Assembly: GCA_026391125.1 (NCBI GenBank)
Contig: JAPLEO010000103.1
Location: 1 to 52,136, forward strand
Length of the DNA: 52,136 nucleotides
Reading direction: 5' to 3'
DNA from: Bacteroidota bacterium
Lineage (GTDB): Bacteria; Bacteroidota; Bacteroidia; Chitinophagales; Chitinophagaceae
Shown here: in pieces, positions 16,293 through 23,866 of the stretch
How the letters are laid out: each line of letters opens with the position of its first letter
Numbering within the stretch: the stretch's first letter is position 1
Translations under genes and position numbers: made by a program
The notes under the pieces: model-generated
Database searches by the model: none
The model's input: the letters and a program-made list of their open reading frames with translations, nothing else
What the model was told of the DNA's origin: nothing

Positions 16293-18032
16293 ATGAAAAC
16301 AATACAAGCTAATTTTCGACTTTTACTAGGTATGATCTTAATAGCAGGTTTATTAACTGCCTGTGGTAATCATGCGCCTAAAGAAGCAAAATATATTCCA
16401 AAAGATGCGAGTGCCGTTTTAGTGCTCGACCCTAAAAGTCTGCACGACAAAATGGAGAAATCAGGTATCAATATGGATACTTTGATCAACCGTCTGTTTA
16501 AGAGAGGGGGTGTTGATTCTACTGACAGAACAAAATTTTATGATGTAAGAGATTCCGCTGGCATTGATTGGAATGCAAAACTCTTCTTTTTTAGTCTTCA
16601 GGGAACTGATGAAAAACAAGCTGCTTCTAATGTTTTAAATTTAATCGGTGGCCTCTCAGACGCCAAAAAATTTGAAAGCTTTCTTCAAAAACAACCTTTT
16701 CTATTAAGTAAGGCCTTAAAGAAAGAAAAAAATTATTCTTATATCATCATCAGCAATGAATCTATGATTGCTTGGAATGAGACCAATGTGATTGGAAGCT
16801 CTTATCATAGTAATGTGAAACCTTATTACGATTCAGTTGCCATGAAGTTCGTTGTTCCTGAAAAAGGTAATACAGAAAAGGAAATGAAGGCGGAGGTTGA
16901 TAAGTATTTTACACAGAAAGAATCTGAGTCTTTGGCAAGTATCGATGCATTTGGGAATATGTTCAAAACCAAATCTGATGGATATGCTTTTAGTAGTACA
17001 AATCATTATTTAAGTATTCTTGGAACTATGCCATTGCAGCTTCCAAAATTAGAAGAATTGGTAAAAGATAACTATGTAGCCTCTACGCTAAGTTTCGAAG
17101 ATGGTAAAATAGTTGCAACTGCCACTACCTATACCAATCCATTTGTAAGCAGTATTTTGAAAAGGTATGCTGGTCCAACTGTAAATCTTTCATTAATAGA
17201 AAACTATCCTTCAGAGAATATCAATATGGTAATGATGGCATCATTTAACCCAGAGATCTTTGGAGGTATTTTAAAACAACTGGAAGTAGAAGGTTTAGTG
17301 AACAACTTCATGGAAAAAACAGGATTTAGTAGTCAGGATCTATACAAAACATTGAAGGGAGATATTGCAGTAGTAGTATCCGACCTAAGTATGCCAACAA
17401 AAGATTTTAAAGTTAAGAACGATTCTACTTTGATTGTTGAAAGGAAGCCATTGGGTAAAATGATCTTCAATGCACCTGTTGGTGATCCTGTAGCATTTGC
17501 AAAAATCATGAACAAAGCAGTAGAGTTGGGTTATTTTACCAAGAATGGACCAGTATATAATGCGGGTAAACTGATGAGCTTTATGGGAATGTATGTTCAT
17601 GCAGATGAAAAGAATTTGATCATTGCGAGTGATTCAATCACTTATGCGCAATATGTTTCCAATAAAACAAAAGCTGTTTTTAGTAATGATGCATTGAATA
17701 TGTTTAGAGGTAAATCTTCTATCGCCTATTTCGACATTGCAAATACTATCAAAGGATTCTTAAACAATCAGAATGGAGATTATAAAAATTCATTAGTAAC
17801 AGCTAAAGAAATTTTCAAAGACATGATCATCAGTTCTGATAATTTTGACGGAAGCACTTTGAAAGGCAAATTCGAGATCAGATTGAATAATGAAAAACAA
17901 AATAGCTTAGTAACATTGACCAGTTTATTTACAGATATCGCTGTAGATATGCGCATGGCATCAAAAAAGGAAGCTGCTTTGGAAGAAAGAATGTTCCCTA
18001 CAGGTGTTCCTGCGATCATTAGAACCAATTAA
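16293..18032 (+). CDS. DUF4836-family lipoprotein
   Basis: A 579-residue lipoprotein with lipobox LLTAC (Cys24). After it, PKDASAVLVLDPKSLHDKM is characteristic of the Bacteroidota family DUF4836, whose function is undefined. The body repeats alternating strand and helix segments with no catalytic motif visible; FDGSTLKGKFEIRL near the C terminus resembles a beta-strand pair seen in other surface lipoproteins. It is the first gene of a three-gene operon, 18 bp before an ABC ATPase gene and its permease, which suggests that the lipoprotein works with or is handled by that ABC pair. Confidence 0.82.
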   Translation: MKTIQANFRLLLGMILIAGLLTACGNHAPKEAKYIPKDASAVLVLDPKSLHDKMEKSGINMDTLINRLFKRGGVDSTDRTKFYDVRDSAGIDWNAKLFFFSLQGTDEKQAASNVLNLIGGLSDAKKFESFLQKQPFLLSKALKKEKNYSYIIISNESMIAWNETNVIGSSYHSNVKPYYDSVAMKFVVPEKGNTEKEMKAEVDKYFTQKESESLASIDAFGNMFKTKSDGYAFSSTNHYLSILGTMPLQLPKLEELVKDNYVASTLSFEDGKIVATATTYTNPFVSSILKRYAGPTVNLSLIENYPSENINMVMMASFNPEIFGGILKQLEVEGLVNNFMEKTGFSSQDLYKTLKGDIAVVVSDLSMPTKDFKVKNDSTLIVERKPLGKMIFNAPVGDPVAFAKIMNKAVELGYFTKNGPVYNAGKLMSFMGMYVHADEKNLIIASDSITYAQYVSNKTKAVFSNDALNMFRGKSSIAYFDIANTIKGFLNNQNGDYKNSLVTAKEIFKDMIISSDNFDGSTLKGKFEIRLNNEKQNSLVTLTSLFTDIAVDMRMASKKEAALEERMFPTGVPAIIRTN

Positions 18033-18050
18033 TCATTTTATTGACGAGTA

Positions 18051-18698
18051 ATGAAACTTGTACTGGATCAACTAATTCCCTATTCCCTAAAAGATAAGAT
18101 TGGGCGAAGTGGTTCAGCAATTTGGAACCAGACTATATCATTTTCGCAATCAAAATATGTTAAAGTGGAAGCTCCAAGTGGAACTGGGAAAACCACTTTG
18201 ACGCATTTATTGTATCGGGTTAGAAGTGATTATACAGGTTCGATCAAGTATGATCAGCTTGACCTAAAATCAAGCAACGACAATGAGCTAGCTAGTCTAA
18301 GACAAAATCATCTAAGCATTGTATTTCAAGACCTCCGATTATTTCCCGATTTATCTGCAAGAGAAAATATAGAGGTCAAAAGATTATTGACGCCCAATTT
18401 TTCATCACAAGATCAAATTGATGAAATGGCCGAAGCTATCGGCGTGTCTTCAATTCTTGAACAGAAGATCCGCTTTTGCAGTTATGGCGAACAACAACGC
18501 ATTGCCATCATTCGGGCATTAATGCAGCCTTTTGATTGGATTATTTTAGATGAGCCATTCAGTCATTTGGATCAAAAAAATATTCAACACAGTGTACAAT
18601 TAATTGATGCCGCATGCAAAAAAAGAAATGCGGGTATGATCATTATGGGGCTAAATAAAGATGATTATTTTCAGTATCAAAAAGAATTGGTTTTATAA
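18051..18698 (+). CDS. LolD/FtsE-type ABC ATPase with non-consensus signature
   Basis: A 215-residue ABC ATPase. Walker A is APSGTGKTT (41-49), the Q-loop VFQDLRLFPDLS (91-102), Walker B WIILDEPF (163-170, with catalytic Glu168) and the D-loop SHLD (171-174). Two key sites deviate: the signature reads CSYGEQQR (143-150) where LSGGEQQR is usual, and the switch histidine expected near 201 is missing (IIMGLNKDD). ATP binding is likely, while hydrolysis may be slow or altered. It is paired with the FtsX/MacB-type permease 14 bp downstream and belongs to the DUF4836 operon. Confidence 0.88.
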   Translation: MKLVLDQLIPYSLKDKIGRSGSAIWNQTISFSQSKYVKVEAPSGTGKTTLTHLLYRVRSDYTGSIKYDQLDLKSSNDNELASLRQNHLSIVFQDLRLFPDLSARENIEVKRLLTPNFSSQDQIDEMAEAIGVSSILEQKIRFCSYGEQQRIAIIRALMQPFDWIILDEPFSHLDQKNIQHSVQLIDAACKKRNAGMIIMGLNKDDYFQYQKELVL

Positions 18699-18712
18699 AT
18701 TCAGATAAACGC

Positions 18713-19909
18713 ATGCTGCAACAACTGCTAAAAAAATTGATCAAAAATTCAGCAGGCCAAACAAAATTTGTGATGGCCTTGATTGGTTTGTCAGTTGCTG
18801 TTGTATTAATATTATCTGCAGTTCAATTACAATCGAATTATTATGAATTATTAAATAGCAAAAACAACCAAGACAGTATTGCAAATTTTCTAGTTGTAAA
18901 TAAAGCCTTAACCGATCAGAATGTAGGTGCTAGCAGTTTGAGTGAATTACAACTTGCTGATTTAAAAAAACAACCCTTTATTGAATCAATAGGAACCCTA
19001 ACAGCATCAAGGTATAAAGCTTCTATCCAAAGTAATAGTGAATTATTCCCTTTCTATACAGACATTGCATTTGAGAGTGTGCCTGAAGAATTTATTGATG
19101 TGAACACTAAAGAATGGTATTGGGATGAACACTCAAATTATTTACCGATCATTGTTCCAAATCAATTTTTAGATTTTTATAATTTTCAATATTCATTTTC
19201 ACAGAATTTACCACAGCTTACACCACAGGTAGTGAAAATGGTTTCTTTTAAAGTTACCATTCAAGGTACGGGTCAAAGTATCAGTATGAATGGAAGAGTG
19301 GTTGGTTTTAGCAATAGAATTTCTTCGATGCTAGTACCTCAAAGTTTTATGAATTGGGCCAATGGTAAATTTGTAGCGTCCTCTACAAATCAGCAGCCTT
19401 CTAGGGTAATCATAAGAACAAAAGATCCTGGGAATCCAGCACTAAGTAATTATTTAAAAAAAGAGGGCCTTATCACAGATGCTGATAAAACCAGGTTTAG
19501 TAAATACAGGCAAATTGTAGATTTTGTAGTAAATATTTCGGGGATCACTGGTTTACTTATGTTATCCTTTGCTTTGTTGATATTTTCATTATTTATTCAA
19601 CTCACAATCGCTTCTTGCAAAGATGAAATTGCCTTATTAATTTTATTGGGCAACGCTCCAAAGAGTTTGGGAAAATTTTTAATGAAGCGTTTTTTTACTG
19701 CCAATATCTGGATCGTATTGTTGGGCATTGTGTTCATCTCAATTGCACAATATAGCTTGTACAGTTGGCTGATAGACAAGCAAATGATGCTGAGTCCTTT
19801 TATTTCAATCTACACTCTTGCAGCAGCTATTTTATTATTACTTGTAATTGCTTGGATGAATTACAGCACGATTCAAAAATACATTCGCTTACAGCAGGCC
19901 ACTAAATAA
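18713..19909 (+). CDS. FtsX/MacB-like ABC permease subunit
   Basis: A 398-residue membrane protein with the type VII ABC (MacB/LolC/FtsX) layout: TM1 at about 20-40, a large periplasmic domain of about 41-280, then three helices at about 283-306, 328-353 and 362-385. Proteins of this type do mechanical work on periplasmic or outer membrane partners. It is the last gene of the DUF4836-ATPase-permease operon. Its stop TAA abuts the TTA stop of the convergent PAS-receiver gene, with no terminator between them. Confidence 0.85.
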   Translation: MLQQLLKKLIKNSAGQTKFVMALIGLSVAVVLILSAVQLQSNYYELLNSKNNQDSIANFLVVNKALTDQNVGASSLSELQLADLKKQPFIESIGTLTASRYKASIQSNSELFPFYTDIAFESVPEEFIDVNTKEWYWDEHSNYLPIIVPNQFLDFYNFQYSFSQNLPQLTPQVVKMVSFKVTIQGTGQSISMNGRVVGFSNRISSMLVPQSFMNWANGKFVASSTNQQPSRVIIRTKDPGNPALSNYLKKEGLITDADKTRFSKYRQIVDFVVNISGITGLLMLSFALLIFSLFIQLTIASCKDEIALLILLGNAPKSLGKFLMKRFFTANIWIVLLGIVFISIAQYSLYSWLIDKQMMLSPFISIYTLAAAILLLLVIAWMNYSTIQKYIRLQQATK

Positions 19910-20959
19910 TTAAGCTTTTAAAATTCCCTCAACGAAATCGATAGATAGTGGTTTGGTAATATAGTCAATTACAAAATCATAGTTTCGTGCTCGATCGCGA
20001 TCTTCGTTATCGATTGAAGAGGAAAGCATAATAACTTTTGATTTTTTCTCGTACTCAGAATAAGTGTTTAAGAAATCCCATCCGTTTTTTTCAGGAAAAT
20101 TGATATCTAGAAATATCAAATACTCTCCGTTCGGATCGTGAGATTGTAAATATTTAAGAGGGTCTTCTACATTGGTAAATATTTCAATTGGCATGTCTTT
20201 AATTGCCACTTGAATGATTTTTTTATTGAGCATATTTGTTAATGCATCATCGTCTACTAATAAAACTTTCTTGTATTTAGCAACGGCACCAGTGCTTTCA
20301 AAGAAGGAATCATTTTGATTGAAAGAAAGTTTATGATTGATTTTGAAAATGGTACTGTTAATGATTTGAATCGATTGTTTTGCTTCTAACAACAAAATTT
20401 GTCTTTCCTTTTCATCAATAAATTGATTGTCGATCAATTGAATAATCGATTGAATTTTTGCGTATTCATGACGCAATTCATGAGAAGTAATGAAAGACAA
20501 TTCCTTGAGTGTATTAATGCTACGTTGTTTGTGCATTTCATACTTAATCTTTTCAGACATATCCTGTGCTATACACAAAACCTGTTCAACCTCATCACCG
20601 TTTTTTTTGAACAATGAAATTGATGTTTGGTAATATGTGTAAGTGCCGTGTGGATTTTTAATGCGGGCCTCGATCAATAATTTTTCTTTTGACTTAAGAT
20701 GACCAACCTTATTAAAGGCATCAAATAGTAAGTTTTGATCTTCGGGATGTACGATTGCTTTAAAATCTTCCGTTTCAATATGTTCCATGGAAAGATGGTT
20801 AAAGCCTATTATTTTATCTAATGCCGGGTTTCTTATTACAATTTTGTGTTGATTTAGATCAAATACAAATACCAAATCAGCAAGGTTTTTAAATACTTTT
20901 TCCAGTAAGTCTACCTTTTCATCTACACTATATTGATCTCCAAAAAAAATAGAATTCAT
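19910..20959 (-). CDS. PAS-DHp-receiver protein without a kinase ATPase domain
   Basis: A 349-residue cytoplasmic signalling protein from ATG 20959. A PAS domain (about 12-135) is followed by a DHp/HisKA-like helical hairpin (about 140-215) with the H-box motif FITSHELRHEYAK (His160), then directly by a receiver domain (about 228-349) with acidic pocket VDDD (236-238), phospho-acceptor Asp285 in FLDINFP, Ser in MLSSS (313-315) and Lys336. No HATPase_c N, G1 or G2 box lies between DHp and receiver, so it cannot phosphorylate itself from ATP; a phosphorelay intermediate is the inference. A TTG at 21010 would add 17 residues encoded across a homopolymer run and is less likely. Paralogue: 23867-24688. 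Confidence 0.82.
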   Translation of the reverse strand: MNSIFFGDQYSVDEKVDLLEKVFKNLADLVFVFDLNQHKIVIRNPALDKIIGFNHLSMEHIETEDFKAIVHPEDQNLLFDAFNKVGHLKSKEKLLIEARIKNPHGTYTYYQTSISLFKKNGDEVEQVLCIAQDMSEKIKYEMHKQRSINTLKELSFITSHELRHEYAKIQSIIQLIDNQFIDEKERQILLLEAKQSIQIINSTIFKINHKLSFNQNDSFFESTGAVAKYKKVLLVDDDALTNMLNKKIIQVAIKDMPIEIFTNVEDPLKYLQSHDPNGEYLIFLDINFPEKNGWDFLNTYSEYEKKSKVIMLSSSIDNEDRDRARNYDFVIDYITKPLSIDFVEGILKA

Positions 20960-20972
20960 TATACAACGTTTA

Positions 20973-20982
20973 GGGGGGGGGG
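20973..20982. repeat. G10 homopolymer in the 5' region of the PAS-DHp-receiver gene
   Basis: Ten consecutive G on the plus strand (C10 on the coding strand) lie 13 bp upstream of ATG 20959. In an AT-rich genome this is a striking slippage-prone run. It lies in the leader or promoter if ATG 20959 is the start, and inside the coding frame (Thr-Pro-Pro-Pro) if TTG 21010 is used. Confidence 0.9.
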
Positions 20983-21032
20983 TTATTCCGCTTAATTTTA
21001 TATAACTCAAAAGTAGGTCTTGTTATTATAGT

Positions 21033-21160
21033 TACCACAGTTAAAACACCCAATTTTAACGCGTGTTTTACACGTATACAGAAAGTTGCCATTTTAAAGA
21101 AAGGCTAAAAATCGTGTTTTTAGACGTGTAAAACAACGATTTGCTACCGTGAAAACACCG
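21033..21160. promoter_or_regulatory. Array of about five GTGTTTTACACGT-like motifs between divergent genes
   Basis: Copies read by eye: CCACAGTTAAAACACC (21035-21050, reverse), GCGTGTTTTACACGTA (21061-21076, forward), TCGTGTTTTTAGACGTG (21112-21128, forward), GACGTGTAAAACAACGA (21123-21139, reverse) and ACCGTGAAAACACCG (21146-21160, reverse). The shared core is GTGTTTT-ACACG in both orientations. The array fills the otherwise gene-free gap between the PAS-DHp-receiver gene and the small lipoprotein gene. Multiple operators for one regulator, possibly the LuxR-type protein at 23210, are the simplest reading. Confidence 0.6.
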
Positions 21161-21294
21161 AATTTATACAAACAGTAAAATTATAACTAGCTGTTATTCA
21201 GTTAATTATAAATTTCTGCACAATAAGATTGATTTTTGTTACGTTTAAAGTGTTTCTGAGCTATTATCTTAGCTCTCAATTCAAACGTAAGATT

Positions 21295-21783
21295 ATGAAA
21301 AAATTATCCTTCTTGGGCAATTTGGCTGTTGGACTTGGTTTTTCACTTTTAGTTGTTTCTTGTCAAAAGCAGCAAGATGCAGTTACAACAGACACTCCAA
21401 CTGATGCCGCAGTAATTAAAACCATTTCAGGTTCAGGTTATTCTGGAAAAATTTCTGGCGCTGACGCTGAAGAAATGTCAAAAACATATAAGGGAAGTTC
21501 ATCTAATGGTGGCACTGAATATGTAACATTCAAAATTTCGGATTTGAAAGCTTATTTAGCAGCAATTGAGGCTAAAGGCAAAACAGACGAAGTGAATGTA
21601 AATTTGGCTATTTATGACAAAAAAACAGCTCCAAAAGATGAATTAGATGGCAGAACTACTATTTTCTTTAGTCCAGGTTTACCAAAATCTAGAACTAGAG
21701 GTAGTGGCGGACGTATAGATCATGGAATGATCGTATTTGACGACAATGCTGATTATATGAACCACGGACAGATTTATCCATAA
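21295..21783 (+). CDS. Small lipoprotein of unknown function
   Basis: A 162-residue exported lipoprotein with lipobox VVSC (Cys23) followed by a low-complexity Thr/Asp/Ala linker. The mature part shows a repeated GSGYSGKISGAD segment, a strand-helix unit (EYVTFKISDLKAYLAAIEAKG) and a C-terminal region with Arg/Gly residues and DHGMIVFDDNAD. I do not recognise the family. ATG 21295 is chosen because the signal peptide MKKLSFLGN starts there; an upstream TTG- or ATT-like extension gives no signal sequence. It is 9 bp before the membrane-protein gene and preceded by the motif array, so it probably heads the operon with the membrane protein, kinase and regulator. Confidence 0.75.
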   Translation: MKKLSFLGNLAVGLGFSLLVVSCQKQQDAVTTDTPTDAAVIKTISGSGYSGKISGADAEEMSKTYKGSSSNGGTEYVTFKISDLKAYLAAIEAKGKTDEVNVNLAIYDKKTAPKDELDGRTTIFFSPGLPKSRTRGSGGRIDHGMIVFDDNADYMNHGQIYP

Positions 21784-21792
21784 ACGTATTGA

Positions 21793-22455
21793 ATGTCGAT
21801 TGATTTTTATTTAGAGGTCATAAGCCTCTTGATTTCAATATTCTTATATAAAGATCTTAAGTCAACAAAAATGGTATATTTTATACCATTTTTGTTGTTA
21901 ACAGTAACCGTAGAGTTCATTGGTTACCTTTCTGTATATTATAATTTAGGAAATAAGAACTATAGAATTTACAATATATTCAATCTTCTAGAATTTATAT
22001 TTTATGCCTTTTTGTTTTACAATAATTTTAAAATTCAAATCTTAAAGAAACTAGCTATAGCATTTATCCCACTCTTGATAGCATTTTCTTTAATTAATTA
22101 TCTTTTTTTTCAAGGTATTGATCATTTTCATACCTATACGCTTTTGTTTGGTTCGTTTTTTATGGTCTTTTTTTGTTGTTGCTATTTCTATGAATGGGTA
22201 TTACCTGATCAGATTTCACAAAATCTTCTTAAACAATCCTTTTTTTGGATTTGTGTAGGTCTTTTACTGTTTTATTTAGGCTCAGTAATTATTAATGCCC
22301 TTTTTGAGTACCTTAGAAGTAGCGATATGTTACAAGAAGGCAAAAAAATATATACATTAATAAATAAGAGTCTTAATATAGTATTATACACTTCTTTTAG
22401 TATTTCATTTATTTTATGCCGAAACAACAAGAAGAGTTCCTTATCACCATCGTAG
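21793..22455 (+). CDS. Polytopic membrane protein upstream of a histidine kinase
   Basis: A 220-residue, very hydrophobic protein with about seven predicted helices (roughly 5-18, 28-48, 60-78, 85-105, 112-135, 148-168 and 190-210) and a short basic tail. No catalytic motif is visible and I do not recognise a named family. Its last 40 bp overlap the start of the histidine kinase gene in another frame, so the two are translationally coupled. Because the kinase has only one short TM segment and no sensor domain, this protein is a plausible membrane sensor subunit. Confidence 0.75.
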   Translation: MSIDFYLEVISLLISIFLYKDLKSTKMVYFIPFLLLTVTVEFIGYLSVYYNLGNKNYRIYNIFNLLEFIFYAFLFYNNFKIQILKKLAIAFIPLLIAFSLINYLFFQGIDHFHTYTLLFGSFFMVFFCCCYFYEWVLPDQISQNLLKQSFFWICVGLLLFYLGSVIINALFEYLRSSDMLQEGKKIYTLINKSLNIVLYTSFSISFILCRNNKKSSLSPS

Positions 22456-23213
22456 TTGCATCGGTTTTCTTTGTGCTGATCGGGATCTTTTTAATGATAG
22501 TGGTTTTCTTCTTTTTGCGCCGTCAGCGGAAGTACAAAATGGAGAAGGAAGACATGCGTAATCGCTTTGAGCAAACGCTGTTGAATACCCAACTCGAGAT
22601 TCAAGAACATACCTTTAATTATATCAGTCAAGAAATTCACGACAATATTGGTCAGATCCTTAGCCTGGTTCGGATCAACCTTAATGTATTGTCAGAAAAA
22701 TCTCCAGAAATACATTTCGCAAATACCGACGATTTACTCGGAAAAGTTATTCGCGACTTACGCAACCTAAGCCATAATTTAAATAGTAATCGTTTAAAAG
22801 AAATCGGTATTGTAGAAGGCCTTCGATCGCTTCTTCAGCAACTGGATAAGACTGAAAAATTTACGACTGAATTCCACTCTCCCGAGAATGCGCTATCTTT
22901 CATGAATAACGATCATAGCCTGATTCTTTATCGGATGGTCCAGGAGGTTCTTCATAATATTATTAAGCATGCTAATGCAACCCATATTGTTTTAGACATT
23001 AAGCCGCAAAGTAGTAAAAGCTATTCTGTGACCATTTCAGATAATGGGATAGGTTTTGACACTAAAACATTAGAAGAAAATAACACCGGAATAGGATTGC
23101 AGAACATATTTGCTCGTGCCAAACTAATACATGCTAAAGTAAAAGTTAATAGTATTCAGGGTAAGGGAACTTCCATTAATTTTGAAATCACAAATCAACA
23201 GATTACAAAATGA
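22416..23213 (+). CDS. NarL-type sensor histidine kinase (HisKA_3)
   Basis: A 265-residue kinase with one TM helix (about 8-34), a coiled linker (35-62), a HisKA_3 dimerisation domain whose phospho-acceptor is His75 in ISQEIHDNIGQIL, and a HATPase_c domain with N-box EVLHNIIKHANA, G1 DNGIGFD and G2 NTGIGLQNI. There is no extracellular sensor domain, which fits a partner sensor such as the overlapping membrane protein. It overlaps the regulator gene by 4 bp (ATGA), so the pair is cognate. Confidence 0.92.
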   Translation: MPKQQEEFLITIVVASVFFVLIGIFLMIVVFFFLRRQRKYKMEKEDMRNRFEQTLLNTQLEIQEHTFNYISQEIHDNIGQILSLVRINLNVLSEKSPEIHFANTDDLLGKVIRDLRNLSHNLNSNRLKEIGIVEGLRSLLQQLDKTEKFTTEFHSPENALSFMNNDHSLILYRMVQEVLHNIIKHANATHIVLDIKPQSSKSYSVTISDNGIGFDTKTLEENNTGIGLQNIFARAKLIHAKVKVNSIQGKGTSINFEITNQQITK

Positions 23214-23860
23214 CCACCATTGCACTAGTTGACGATCATGAGCTTTTACGTTCTGGCCTAGCTGCCATTGTAAATACGTTTGAGGGTTATCGTGTTGTTC
23301 TGGAAGCCGATAATGGCCAGGTTTTGATTCAAAATTTGAAAAATAAACCAGCTCCAGATATCATCCTACTCGATATTACTATGCCGGTAATGGACGGTTA
23401 CGAAACTGCCTCTTGGATTAAGGCAAACCTTCCTGATACAAAGGTATTAGTGCTAAGTATGCTCGAAAACGATGGTGCCATCATTAGAATGCTAAAAAAT
23501 GGGGCAAGAGGTTATATTCTAAAAGACAGTAATCCTAAAATCTTCCGTAAAGCGCTTAATAGCATAAGGGATTCTGGTTATTTTATTAATGAGTTGGTGA
23601 GTAACAAACTCATGCACTATATTAATCAAGAAGATTCTCATGAAGCACAGGTAATGCCAGTACAAACATTATCAGAAAATGAACTCACTTTCCTAAAATG
23701 GATTTGTACGGATAAAACCTATAAAGAAATTGCAGATGAAATGAATTTGAGTCCGCGTACAATTGATACCTATAGAGACAACCTTTTCAAAAAATTACAA
23801 ATCAAAACGCGAACAGGTTTGGCAATATTTGCCATCAAGAATAACATCATCGATATTTAA
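23210..23860 (+). CDS. LuxR/NarL-family response regulator
   Basis: A 216-residue regulator. The receiver domain (1-125) has VDDHELL, phospho-acceptor Asp in DIILLDITMPVMDG, and Lys in YILKDS. The C-terminal LuxR-type helix-turn-helix (about 150-212) reads LSENELTFLKWICTDKTY then KEIADEMNLSPRTIDTYRDN. It is the target of the kinase encoded just upstream. Its most likely binding region in this window is the motif array at 21033-21160, which is inference only. Confidence 0.93.
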   Translation: MTTIALVDDHELLRSGLAAIVNTFEGYRVVLEADNGQVLIQNLKNKPAPDIILLDITMPVMDGYETASWIKANLPDTKVLVLSMLENDGAIIRMLKNGARGYILKDSNPKIFRKALNSIRDSGYFINELVSNKLMHYINQEDSHEAQVMPVQTLSENELTFLKWICTDKTYKEIADEMNLSPRTIDTYRDNLFKKLQIKTRTGLAIFAIKNNIIDI

Positions 23861-23866
23861 TTCCGC

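Noticed and set aside
20960..21010. TTG start at 21010 for the PAS-DHp-receiver gene
   Set aside because: It would add 17 residues without homology to the paralogue and crosses the homopolymer; ATG 20959 is the better start.
21112..21139. parS-like centromere site (TGTTT...ACGTG...AAACA)
   Set aside because: The arms are separated by extra bases, the copies are imperfect and oriented both ways, and no parAB genes are near; an operator array fits better.
22416..22455. Frameshifted single gene (membrane protein plus kinase)
   Set aside because: The kinase has its own ATG and TM helix and the upstream gene ends normally; overlap with coupling explains it.
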